Of a stretch of DNA of 9,832 nucleotides, positions 1 through 7,036 are shown piece by piece. The stretch covers positions 1-9,832 of the forward strand of contig JAEYVN010000229.1 of the NCBI GenBank assembly GCA_023431725.1. The letters are read 5' to 3'. Position numbers and translations under genes: made by a program. Position 1 is the first letter of the stretch. Every line of letters starts with the position of its first letter. Source of the stretch: Pseudomonadota bacterium. Its GTDB lineage: Bacteria; Pseudomonadota; Alphaproteobacteria; Rhizobiales; Xanthobacteraceae. Under the pieces are notes generated by a model, which was given only the letters and a program-made list of their open reading frames with translations, had not been told where the DNA came from and did no database searches.

Positions 1-72
1 GTGGCGTGCGTGGTCAATCTCACCAGTTCGACCGGGATTGTCGTGCCGGTGGATGAGGGCAGGCACCTCTAG
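1..72 (+). CDS. 3' end of an upstream gene, possibly a short-chain dehydrogenase (partial)
   Basis: The frame is open from base 1 to a TAG stop at 70-72 and encodes a 23-residue tail ending TGIVVPVDEGRHL. The pattern T-G-x-x-x-x-V-D-x-G-R resembles the C-terminal strand and loop of classical short-chain dehydrogenases, which usually read TGxxxxVDGG. Here the first of the two glycines would be Glu, and the segment before it is a few residues shorter than usual, so the family call is tentative. The stop lies 51 bases before the aldehyde dehydrogenase start with no promoter seen between them, so the two may share a transcript. The start and most of the gene lie outside the window. Confidence 0.35.
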   Translation: MACVVNLTSSTGIVVPVDEGRHL

Positions 73-122
73 TCTGACGCAAAGATCCGATGCGCGTCGT
101 GTGGACGCAATGGACAGGAACG

Positions 123-1547
123 ATGGACACGTTGAAGTTCTATATCGACGGCGCTTGGGTTGATCCGGCCACACCGTCAACCTGCGGGGTGCTCAATCCT
201 GCAACGGAAGAGATTTTCGCACAGATCAGCCTGGGCTCGCAGCAGGATGTGGATCGGGCTGCGCGCGCAGCTCGCCGCGCTTTCGCGTCATATTCCGAAG
301 TGAGCATCGAAGAACGCCTTTCCTATCTCCGCAGAATCATCACGGGATTCAAAACGCGTCTGCCGGAACTGGCGCGGATGATGACTCTCGAAATGGGTGC
401 GCCGATCACGTTCGCGACCGAGCGACAGGCGACCGTGGCGCTCTTCCACTTCGAAGAAGCTGTGCGCGTGCTTGCGCAATATCGGTTCGAGGAGCGGACC
501 GGGAGCGGGATCGTTCGTCGCGAGCCGATCGGCGTGTGCGGCTTGATCACGCCGTGGAACTGGCCGCTGAACCAGGTGGCTTCGAAAGTCGCGCCGGCGC
601 TGGCGACCGGTTGCACCGTCGTTTTGAAACCCAGTGAGATCGCGCCACTCAGCGCGATGATGTTTGCTGAGATCGTGCACGATGCGGGTCTCCCGGCAGG
701 AGTCTTCAACCTCGTGAATGGTGACGGCCCGACAGTCGGTGAGGCGATTGCGGCTCACCCTGAAATCGACATGGTATCTTTCACCGGGTCTACGACGGCT
801 GGTGTCCGCGTTGCGAAGCTTGCGGCCGACACAGTCAAGCGTGTCGCGCAGGAGCTCGGCGGCAAGTCGGCGAATATCATTCTCCCGGATGCGGAGCTGA
901 AGGCTGCCGTTATCCAGGGGGTTCATGCATGCTATACGAACGCTGGCCAGAACTGCCAGTCCCCCACGCGCATGCTGGTTCCCCGAAGGCAGCGCGATGC
1001 GGCATTTGCGGCTGCGCGAGAGGCTGTCAGTACCATTCGTCTCGGAGATCCGCTCGATCCGGCATCTACCATGGGGCCTCTGGTCAGCCGCGGACAATTC
1101 GAGAAAGTTCAGGATCTCATCCAGTCGGGTCTCGATCAGGGTGCGACACTGGTGGCCGGCGGGACAGGCCGGCCGGCCGAACTAAACCGCGGATTTTATG
1201 TTCGTCCAACGGTCTTCGGGGATGTCACGCCGGACATGCGGATCGCTCGCGAGGAAATCTTCGGTCCGGTGCTGTCGATCATGAGCTATGACACCGAGGA
1301 CGAAGCGGTGGATGTCGCTAATGATACGCCGTTCGGATTGGCGGGTTTCGTGCAATCGAGGGATACAAAGAACGCGCGCAAAGTTGCCAACCGCATCCGG
1401 GCCGGGCGCGTCTATCTCAACGGCGCTCCGTTCGATCGCAGCTTGCCCTTCGGGGGCTACAAACAGTCCGGCAATGGTCGTGAGTTCGGCGTTTTTGGGT
1501 TTGAGGAATATCTCGAGGTAAAAGCTCTGCTCGGCTTCCCGGATTAG
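123..1547 (+). CDS. NAD(P)-dependent aldehyde dehydrogenase
   Basis: A soluble cytoplasmic enzyme that oxidises an aldehyde to a carboxylate with NAD(P)+. At 474 residues it has normal length for the ALDH superfamily and looks complete. Visible motifs, numbered from 123, are PWNWP with the oxyanion-hole Asn146, cofactor-binding FTGSTTAG, QELGGKS with general base Glu244, and NAGQNC with nucleophile Cys278. Further on are EEIFGPV and the C-terminal LPFGGYKQSGNGRE. The residues after the catalytic Cys (QSPTRMLVP) recall the ALDH subgroup that includes CddD and 3-succinoylsemialdehyde-pyridine dehydrogenase, so a ring- or chain-cleavage aldehyde is possible; the substrate cannot be read from sequence. 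ATG 123 is preferred over ATG 90 because the conserved N-terminus (YIDGAWV) begins there and GGA/AGGAA lie just upstream. The extra 11 residues from 90 look non-conserved. Confidence 0.93.
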   Translation: MDTLKFYIDGAWVDPATPSTCGVLNPATEEIFAQISLGSQQDVDRAARAARRAFASYSEVSIEERLSYLRRIITGFKTRLPELARMMTLEMGAPITFATERQATVALFHFEEAVRVLAQYRFEERTGSGIVRREPIGVCGLITPWNWPLNQVASKVAPALATGCTVVLKPSEIAPLSAMMFAEIVHDAGLPAGVFNLVNGDGPTVGEAIAAHPEIDMVSFTGSTTAGVRVAKLAADTVKRVAQELGGKSANIILPDAELKAAVIQGVHACYTNAGQNCQSPTRMLVPRRQRDAAFAAAREAVSTIRLGDPLDPASTMGPLVSRGQFEKVQDLIQSGLDQGATLVAGGTGRPAELNRGFYVRPTVFGDVTPDMRIAREEIFGPVLSIMSYDTEDEAVDVANDTPFGLAGFVQSRDTKNARKVANRIRAGRVYLNGAPFDRSLPFGGYKQSGNGREFGVFGFEEYLEVKALLGFPD

Positions 1548-1565
1548 CTGGGTCATTACTCGCAA

Positions 1566-1582
1566 CGCATCTTTCGGATGCG
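1566..1582. terminator. small hairpin in the convergent gap between aldehyde dehydrogenase and repressor
   Basis: CGCATC (1566-1571) pairs with GATGCG (1577-1582) around a TTTCG loop, 18 bases after the aldehyde dehydrogenase stop. No T-tract follows on either strand, so it is at best a weak terminator or a 3'-end stabiliser. The rest of the 1548-1678 gap shows no gene or clear signal. Confidence 0.25.
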
Positions 1583-1678
1583 CCTGCCAGGCTTGCGCTC
1601 ACACCAAGGGCCGCTCGCGATCGCAGCACCGTTTCGCTATCGTCGCGACCGCTTTGTGTCCGAACCGCACGAGAGATA

Positions 1679-2311
1679 TTACCCCTTGCTTTGCTGTTTT
1701 GATCTGAATGATCGAAACAGCGCAACGATGCATTGCGACCCTTCCGCCATCAGATCGAACGAATTACCGAAGCGAAGCCAGTCGGCCCAGAGCCCGCGCA
1801 TCATCGCTTCAAACGTTTTGGCCGCAATCGCGGGCGTCCACGCGTCTGAGAGCGACTTGTTCTTGTGGGCCATGGTGAAGATGCCAATCAGGTTCTTTCG
1901 CATGACCTGATCGGCATCGCGCTGACGGTTCAGTGCATTGGCCATCTCGCCGACATACTCGCATCGAAGTAGAAGAATGGTGGCGATGCGCTGCTGTCGT
2001 GTATCGGTTGTGATGATCTTCAAGCAATCCAGCGCGACCTGCTCGATGAGCCCCAACGGGTCGGGATGGCCGTCCGCCACAGCTCTCTGGACGATATCTT
2101 CCTGCGGCAACCTTGCTCGCTCGTACAATGCCTTAAAAAGTTCAACCTTGTCCTTGAAGTGAAAATAGATGGCGCCGCGCGTTACGCCTGCGGTCTCGGC
2201 GATCTGCTGAAGGGTGGTTTGGGCCACCCCATGCTCGAAAAACGTGAGTTCCGCTGCATCCAGGATCCTGAGCCGCGTCCCCTCAGCTTCGGCTTTCGTC
2301 TTGCGTGCCAC
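1679..2311 (-). CDS. AcrR-like TetR-family repressor of the adjacent efflux operon
   Basis: A 210-residue one-component repressor with normal length for AcrR/TtgR proteins. The N-terminal helix-turn-helix lies at about residues 32-52, with a recognition segment GVTRGAIYFHFKDK nearly identical to E. coli AcrR (GVTRGAIYWHFKDK, from memory). The first six residues, MARKTK, also match AcrR. The C-terminal ligand-binding half carries CEYVGEMA and FDLMAEG, which line up with CEFVGEMA and FDLKKEA of AcrR, so it belongs to the AcrR-type C-terminal domain group. The start is GTG (complement of 2309-2311), preceded by AGGG nine bases upstream. It is transcribed divergently from the membrane fusion protein gene, and a palindromic operator fills the gap, so it most likely represses the pump and itself until a hydrophobic ligand binds. 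The inducer is unknown. Confidence 0.93.
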   Translation of the reverse strand: MARKTKAEAEGTRLRILDAAELTFFEHGVAQTTLQQIAETAGVTRGAIYFHFKDKVELFKALYERARLPQEDIVQRAVADGHPDPLGLIEQVALDCLKIITTDTRQQRIATILLLRCEYVGEMANALNRQRDADQVMRKNLIGIFTMAHKNKSLSDAWTPAIAAKTFEAMMRGLWADWLRFGNSFDLMAEGSQCIVALFRSFRSKQQSKG

Positions 2312-2325
2312 GGTATTTTGCCCTA

Positions 2326-2355
2326 ATTATAGATACATTCATGGATGTATGTAAC
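2326..2355 (-). promoter_or_regulatory. candidate promoter of the AcrR-like repressor gene
   Basis: On the minus strand a perfect TATAAT -10 box lies at 2331-2326. A four-of-six -35 match, GTTACA, lies at 2355-2350 with an 18-base spacer. The operator palindrome (2330-2353) covers nearly all of it, which fits autorepression. One problem is that transcription would then begin near 2319, leaving only about eight bases of leader and excluding the AGGG ribosome-binding sequence at 2324-2321. Either the message is nearly leaderless or the true promoter lies slightly further upstream. Confidence 0.45.
2330..2353. promoter_or_regulatory. AcrR-type operator palindrome in the divergent intergenic region
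   Basis: A 24-base inverted repeat in which 10 of 12 arm positions pair; its 18-base core is ATACATTCATGGATGTAT at 2333-2350. From memory, the E. coli acrAB operator has ATACATT and AATGTATGTA arms in the same arrangement, and 20 of 24 positions agree. The match is supported independently by the nearly identical recognition helix of the repressor encoded next door. It ends four bases before the ATG of the membrane fusion protein gene and overlaps the likely repressor promoter, so one bound repressor could block both directions. Confidence 0.8.
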
Positions 2356-2357
2356 AA

Positions 2358-3557
2358 ATGACCGGCTTTTTGGGAAGACTTTTGCAGGGACGTACAAGGC
2401 CACGACCAGGCCAAGCTTGCAGTTTGGCAGCTGTCGCGCTGCTCGCGCTTGGTCTGGGTGGCTGCAACGACAAGGTGGCGAAGGCGCCGACCCCACCCCC
2501 GCCCAGCGTGACGGTTGCTTCTATTGAGGCGAGGCCGGTGCCGCTGCATTTCGATTATGCTGGCCGCGTTGCAGCCTTTCGGGAGGTCGAGGTGCGGGCC
2601 CGCGTGTCCGGCATTCTGATTGAAAAGACCTTTGTTGAAGGTTCGGCCGTGAAAGCCGGTGACGTGTTGTTCCGTATCGATCCGGCGCCGTTCGAGGCCG
2701 AACTGGCCCGTGCCAAGGCCCAATTGATGGAAGCGCAGGCGCAGGTTTCGCGCACCGAGCGCGATGCGACGCGTGCCACGACGCTGTTCCAGCGCCAGTA
2801 CGGCAGCGAGAAAGCGCGCGATGATGCCGTCGCCGCATTCGAACTGGCCAAGGCTTCACTTGCGGGTGCTGAAGCTCAGGTCCGCACGGCCGAGATCAAT
2901 CTTGGCTACACCACCATCACGGCGCCGATTTCTGGGATCACGTCCCTGCGCATGTTGGCAGAAGGGAGTCTCGTCGGCACCGGCAACGCGGACAGTCTGC
3001 TGACCCGCATCAGTCAGCTCGATCCCATCTACGTGCACTTCTCTTTCTCTGACACCGAGTCGTCGGAAATTCGCCGGCTCATCGACAGCGGAGAAGGACG
3101 GGGACCAGAGGACGGCAAGCTGCAGGTCCGGATCAGCTTCGGCGACGGCAAGAAATACGACCAGGTCGGATATGTGGACTTCACCGACAGCTCCATCGAT
3201 CTGCAGACCGGTACGGTGAGGGCGCGCGCGGTTCTTCCCAATCCCGACTCGCGTCTCCGCCCCGGTCAGTTCGTGCGGGTTTCCGTCGAAGGGGTGACGC
3301 GCAACAACACGCTGGTGGTTCCGCAAGCGGCCGTGATGCAGGGACCGCAAGGCCAGTTCGTCTATGCCATCGACAAGGAGAACAAGGCCTCCATTCGTCC
3401 CGTCACCATCGGACGCGAGGTGGCCGATGGCTGGATCGTCGAGAAAGGTCTGAATTCCGGCGACCGCATCGTCACTGAAGGCGTCATCAAGGTGCGCCCC
3501 GGGTCTCCTGTCACCGTTGCGACGGCCGAGAGCAAGACGATCAAGGCTATCCAGTGA
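2358..3557 (+). CDS. RND efflux membrane fusion protein (AcrA/MexA-like periplasmic adaptor lipoprotein)
   Basis: A 399-residue periplasmic adaptor linking an inner-membrane RND pump to an outer-membrane channel; AcrA is about the same length. An N-terminal lipoprotein signal peptide has Arg-rich residues 7-16, a hydrophobic core and an LGGC lipobox with Cys36 to be acylated. A proline-rich tether (TPPPP) follows. Next come the lipoyl half-motif ([17 protein letters not shown]), an alpha-helical hairpin at about residues 110-175, the second lipoyl half (TITAPISG), a beta-barrel, and the membrane-proximal C-terminus (GDRIVTEGV). The stop overlaps the pump gene as TGATG. ATG 2358 has no clear ribosome-binding site and begins four bases after the operator. 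TTG at 2382, behind GGGAAG (2372-2377), is an in-frame alternative that keeps the whole signal peptide core. Transcription is probably controlled by the divergent repressor. Confidence 0.94.
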   Translation: MTGFLGRLLQGRTRPRPGQACSLAAVALLALGLGGCNDKVAKAPTPPPPSVTVASIEARPVPLHFDYAGRVAAFREVEVRARVSGILIEKTFVEGSAVKAGDVLFRIDPAPFEAELARAKAQLMEAQAQVSRTERDATRATTLFQRQYGSEKARDDAVAAFELAKASLAGAEAQVRTAEINLGYTTITAPISGITSLRMLAEGSLVGTGNADSLLTRISQLDPIYVHFSFSDTESSEIRRLIDSGEGRGPEDGKLQVRISFGDGKKYDQVGYVDFTDSSIDLQTGTVRARAVLPNPDSRLRPGQFVRVSVEGVTRNNTLVVPQAAVMQGPQGQFVYAIDKENKASIRPVTIGREVADGWIVEKGLNSGDRIVTEGVIKVRPGSPVTVATAESKTIKAIQ

Positions 3558-6500
3558 TGATGAAGACAAATCCGTTTATTGACCGCCCGGTTTTTGCGGT
3601 GGTCATTTCCATTGTGTTCGTCCTCGCCGGCCTCGCCGCCATTCGCGGACTTGCGGTCGAACAATATCCGCAGATCGTTCCGCCACAGGTTGTCGTGACA
3701 GCGACTTATCCCGGTGCGAGTGCGGAGACCGTTGCCCAGACGGTTGCCGCTCCATTGGAGCAGCAGATCAACGGCGTCGAGAACATGCTGTACATGCAAT
3801 CGACGAATTCAAGCTCCGGCACGATGAACCTGACGGTCACGTTCCAGATCGGCACCAATCCCGATCAGAACACGATCAACGTCAACAACCGTGTGCAGCG
3901 CGCCGTAGCGGTCCTGCCAGCGGAGGTCACGCGACAGGGCCTGATCGTAAACAAGCGATCGAGTTCCATTCTTGGCATTGTGACGCTATCGTCGAATGAC
4001 GCGCGATACGACGCGATCTATCTGTCGAATTACGGGCTCCTGAACGTCATCGACGAGCTCAAGCGCATCCCGGGCGTCGGCGATGCCTCGCTGTTCGGCG
4101 CCAAGAATTACTCGATGCGTGTGTGGTTGCGGCCGGACAAGCTCGCGCAATATGACCTGACGCCCAGCGATGTGGCCGCGGCCATCCGTGAGCAGAACGC
4201 GCAATTTGCCGCGGGACGCTTCGGTGAGGAGCCGTCGCAGAACGATCTTGCCTTCACCTATTCCGTTAACACCGAGGGGCGGCTTCCCGACGCAAAGGCA
4301 TTCGAAGACATTATCATCCGGGCGGATACGAACGCTGCGGCGCTGCGCCTGCGCGATGTCGCGCGTATCGAACTTGGTGCCCAGAACTACGCCTTCGTTG
4401 CCAATCACAACAGCACGCCGACCGTGCCGATCGGCATCTATCTCCAGCCGGGCGCCAATGCGCTCGCAACGCTCGACGCCGTTCGTGCCCGCATGGAGGA
4501 ACTGAAGGTCAATTTCCCGGACGGGGTCACCTATGCCATCCCGTTCGATACGACCAAGTTCGTCCGCGTTTCGATCCAGGAGGTGGTGAAGACCTTCATC
4601 GAGGCCATGGTGCTGGTCATCATCGTGGTGTTCATCTTCCTGCAGAACTGGCGCGCGACGCTGATTCCGGTGATTGCGGTTCCCGTGTCGATCATCGGCA
4701 CCTTTGCCGGCATGTATGCGCTCGGCTTCTCCATCAATCTCCTGTCGCTGTTCGGACTGGTCCTCGCCATCGGCATCGTCGTTGACGACGCGATCGTCGT
4801 GCTCGAGAATGTCGAGCGCATCATGGCGACGGAAAAGCTCTCACCGAGAGATGCGACGATCAAGGCCATGCAAGAAGTATCCGGGCCGGTGATCGCGATC
4901 GTGCTCGTGCTGTGCGCCGTGTTCGTGCCGGTTGCCTTCATGGGCGGCCTTGCCGGCGAGATGTATCGTCAATTTGCGGTGACCATTGCGGTTTCGGTGA
5001 CCATCTCCGGCATCGTCGCGCTGACGCTCAGTCCGGCGCTCTGTGCCCTGCTGCTCAAGCCGGGCCATCACGAGCCATGGGCGCCGTTCCGATGGTTCAA
5101 CCGCATGTTTGACCGGATGACCTCGGGCTATACGTCCGGCGTTCGTTTCCTGCTCAAGCGCGCCGCCCTCAGCATTGCGCTGTTTGCGGTGATGATTGCC
5201 TGCACGGCCTATCTTTTCATGCGAATTCCGGGCGCACTTGTTCCGGAAGAGGATCAGGGCAGCATCTTCGTCGCCGCCTTGCTGCCGCCGGCCGCCTCCA
5301 TGACCAGAACCCAGGAGGTGATGGCTTCGGTCAACAAGGATATTCTGAGCCGCCCGCAGGTTGCCGACGTCATCAGCTTTTCCGGCTTCGACCTTCTGGC
5401 CAGCGCCCAGAAGCCGAGTGCCGGTGCGGCTTTCATCCAGCTCAAGGACTGGAAGGAGCGGCATGCGCCGGGCGACAGTTCGGCAGCTTTGGCACGGTCC
5501 ATCATGGCGTCGAATGCCTCGAACAAGGAGGCCATGGTGCTCGCCTTCACGCCGCCGCCGATCAGCGGCATGAGCAACACTGGCGGCTTCGAAGGGTTTG
5601 TTCAGGACCGGTCCGGTGCGGGCGTCCAGAAGCTTATCCAGGCCACCGATGCACTCGTTGCCGCAGCGGCGAAGCGCCCGGAACTCACGGGTGTGCGAAC
5701 CACGCTGGTTGGCAACGTGCCCCAGTACAAGATCCGTCTCGACCGCGACAAGGCCAAGGCGCTGAACGTACCGATCGCTGCAATCTTTGAGACGATGCAG
5801 AGCACGTTTGGCAGCCTCTATGTCAACGACTTCACCTTGTTCGGCCGTAACTTCCAGGTGAATTTGTCAGCGGAAGCGAACTTCCGCGAACGGCCGGACG
5901 ATCTCAAGCACGTGTTCGTCAAATCGACGTCTGGTGCGATGATCCCGATCGATACGCTTCTGACCGTCGATCGAATTGTCGGTCCGGACCAGATTGACCG
6001 CTTCAATGCCTTCACGGCAGCGAAGATCATGGGCAATCCGGCGCCTGGCTATTCGTCGGGGCAGGCCATTCAGGCTATGCGTGACGTGGCGCGTGAAGCG
6101 TTGCCGGAGGGCTATCAGATTGCCTGGTCCGGGCAGGCATTCCAGGAAATTGCCGCCAGCGGCACTGGCAGTCAGGCTTTCATCTTCGGTCTGATTATGG
6201 TGTTCCTGATCCTGGCCGCGCAATACGAGCGCTGGTCGTTGCCGGTTGCCGTGGTCATGGCCGTGCCGTTCGCGTTGTTCGGTGCGCTGGTTGCGATCTG
6301 GCTCCGCGGTCTCAACAACGACGTGTATTTCCAGATCGGGCTTGTTACGCTCATTGGCCTCGCGTCGAAGAACGCAATCCTGATTGTCGAGTTTGCGGCC
6401 ATGAAGCGTCGTGAAGGGATGAGCGTGGTGGACGCTGCGATCGAGGCTGCACGGCTTCGTTTCCGGCCAATCGTCATGACGTCGCTGGCCTTCATTCTGG

Positions 6501-6700
6501 GCTGCGTGCCGCTGGCGATTTCCACCGGCGCCGGCGCCGCGAGCCGCCACTCGATCGGTACTGGCGTCATCGGCGGAATGCTGGCCGCAACTTTCCTTGC
6601 TGTCTTCCTGATCCCGTTCTTTTTCAAGCTGGTATCGGGCAGAGCCGAGAAGCGGTCCTCCACAGCTGATGTGACGCGGCCTCACGGCGCCGAGGCGTGA
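3557..6700 (+). CDS. RND multidrug efflux pump, HAE1 family (AcrB/MexB-like permease)
   Basis: A proton-driven inner-membrane transporter of about 1047 residues, normal for the hydrophobe/amphiphile efflux family, that exports drugs, solvents or bile-like compounds as a trimer. It begins with the hallmark [10 protein letters not shown] segment. The order is TM1 at about 10-28, a large periplasmic loop, TM2-6 with [16 protein letters not shown] (Asp410 and Asp411, equivalent to AcrB D407/D408), TM7, a second large loop, then TM8-12 with [13 protein letters not shown] (Lys938, equivalent to AcrB K940). All proton-relay residues are present, so the pump should be active. Starts at GTG 3554, ATG 3557 and ATG 3560 are possible. 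ATG 3557 forms a TGATG overlap with the upstream stop, and AAGG at 3543-3546 could serve as the ribosome-binding site. No outer-membrane channel gene follows, so it must borrow one encoded elsewhere. Confidence 0.96.
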   Translation: MMKTNPFIDRPVFAVVISIVFVLAGLAAIRGLAVEQYPQIVPPQVVVTATYPGASAETVAQTVAAPLEQQINGVENMLYMQSTNSSSGTMNLTVTFQIGTNPDQNTINVNNRVQRAVAVLPAEVTRQGLIVNKRSSSILGIVTLSSNDARYDAIYLSNYGLLNVIDELKRIPGVGDASLFGAKNYSMRVWLRPDKLAQYDLTPSDVAAAIREQNAQFAAGRFGEEPSQNDLAFTYSVNTEGRLPDAKAFEDIIIRADTNAAALRLRDVARIELGAQNYAFVANHNSTPTVPIGIYLQPGANALATLDAVRARMEELKVNFPDGVTYAIPFDTTKFVRVSIQEVVKTFIEAMVLVIIVVFIFLQNWRATLIPVIAVPVSIIGTFAGMYALGFSINLLSLFGLVLAIGIVVDDAIVVLENVERIMATEKLSPRDATIKAMQEVSGPVIAIVLVLCAVFVPVAFMGGLAGEMYRQFAVTIAVSVTISGIVALTLSPALCALLLKPGHHEPWAPFRWFNRMFDRMTSGYTSGVRFLLKRAALSIALFAVMIACTAYLFMRIPGALVPEEDQGSIFVAALLPPAASMTRTQEVMASVNKDILSRPQVADVISFSGFDLLASAQKPSAGAAFIQLKDWKERHAPGDSSAALARSIMASNASNKEAMVLAFTPPPISGMSNTGGFEGFVQDRSGAGVQKLIQATDALVAAAAKRPELTGVRTTLVGNVPQYKIRLDRDKAKALNVPIAAIFETMQSTFGSLYVNDFTLFGRNFQVNLSAEANFRERPDDLKHVFVKSTSGAMIPIDTLLTVDRIVGPDQIDRFNAFTAAKIMGNPAPGYSSGQAIQAMRDVAREALPEGYQIAWSGQAFQEIAASGTGSQAFIFGLIMVFLILAAQYERWSLPVAVVMAVPFALFGALVAIWLRGLNNDVYFQIGLVTLIGLASKNAILIVEFAAMKRREGMSVVDAAIEAARLRFRPIVMTSLAFILGCVPLAISTGAGAASRHSIGTGVIGGMLAATFLAVFLIPFFFKLVSGRAEKRSSTADVTRPHGAEA

Positions 6701-6717
6701 TGTGAACCCCGCGTTGT

Positions 6718-6734
6718 CAGACGGTTGACGTCTG
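6718..6734 (+). terminator. hairpin just behind the RND pump gene
   Basis: CAGACG (6718-6723) pairs with CGTCTG (6729-6734) around GTTGA, beginning 18 bases after the pump stop codon. No T-tract follows, so it is not a textbook intrinsic terminator. Its position suits a 3'-end or factor-dependent termination structure. Confidence 0.35.
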
Positions 6735-6768
6735 TCGAGTCTCGCTGATCACGCCATGTCAAACGGTC

Positions 6769-6803
6769 TCGCACTCGCTATCCTTCTCGGACAGCGAGTG
6801 CGA
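6769..6803. repeat. 11-bp perfect inverted repeat (long hairpin)
   Basis: TCGCACTCGCT (6769-6779) pairs perfectly with AGCGAGTGCGA (6793-6803). Inside, after one mismatch, TCC (6781-6783) pairs with GGA (6789-6791) around TTCTC. No T-run follows on either strand. It lies 68 bases behind the efflux operon, where it could protect the message 3' end or help factor-dependent termination. Confidence 0.5.
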
Positions 6804-6874
6804 CACTGCGTCCGAACAACGTATGGTCGTGCCGACAAAGAGGCGGAAATCCACTCTCGGTTGCACGCCGCTGC

Positions 6875-6907
6875 CGTTTCCGGTGAGCGGGCGAAAACGC
6901 TTTTTTT
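6875..6907 (+). terminator. candidate intrinsic terminator or attenuator with a T7 tract
   Basis: CGTTTCCG (6875-6882) pairs with CGAAAACG (6892-6899) with one C/A mismatch and a nine-base loop. One C later comes a run of seven T (6901-6907). The stem is weak, but the T-tract is the only long one in this gap. It could end read-through from the pump operon, or act as an attenuator in the leader of the hydroxylase gene 130 bases on. Confidence 0.35.
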
Positions 6908-7024
6908 GCGCTGCTGCTCTTGGATCGGGACGCCAAAGCGATAAAAGAGGCCGGCAGCGGATAATCACGCCGAAAGTTGGCTCCGATGGAGGCGTCTCCA
7001 GTCGATGCGCAGGGCGTTGGTAGC

Positions 7025-7030
7025 GAGGAG
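7025..7030 (+). promoter_or_regulatory. strong ribosome-binding site deciding the TTG start
   Basis: GAGGAG is the best Shine-Dalgarno match near the hydroxylase N-terminus. It lies six bases upstream of TTG 7037, an ideal distance, while the upstream ATG 6986 has only GAAAG in front of it. Confidence 0.6.
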
Positions 7031-7036
7031 ATTGAA

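Larger units (their letters stand above)
6701..7036. other. non-coding gap with hairpins between the efflux operon and the molybdenum hydroxylase
   Basis: I see no convincing gene in this stretch; short open frames here lack ribosome-binding sites and family resemblance. It contains two hairpins close behind the pump gene and a T-tract structure further on, listed separately. GATAAT at 6960-6965 resembles a -10 box but has no acceptable -35 partner, so no promoter is called. Bases 6977-7036 are in frame with the hydroxylase and could be coding if an earlier start is used. Confidence 0.5.

Noticed and set aside
90..122. ATG 90 as start of the aldehyde dehydrogenase
   Set aside because: It adds 11 residues that do not look like the family N-terminus; the conserved sequence begins at ATG 123.
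288..1097. Long minus-strand open frame inside the aldehyde dehydrogenase gene
   Set aside because: It is antisense to a gene with all catalytic motifs, gives an Arg-rich protein with no recognisable domain, and is expected by chance in GC-rich DNA.
5867..6685. Long minus-strand open frame opposite the pump C-terminus
   Set aside because: It is a shadow of the conserved pump reading frame, with biased Arg/His/Glu composition and no family resemblance.
6756..6944. Small plus-strand ORF of 62 codons in the gap behind the pump
   Set aside because: It spans the 11-bp hairpin and the T7 tract, has no ribosome-binding site, and yields no recognisable protein.
6960..6965. GATAAT as a -10 box for the hydroxylase gene
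   Set aside because: No reasonable -35 element lies 15-19 bases upstream.
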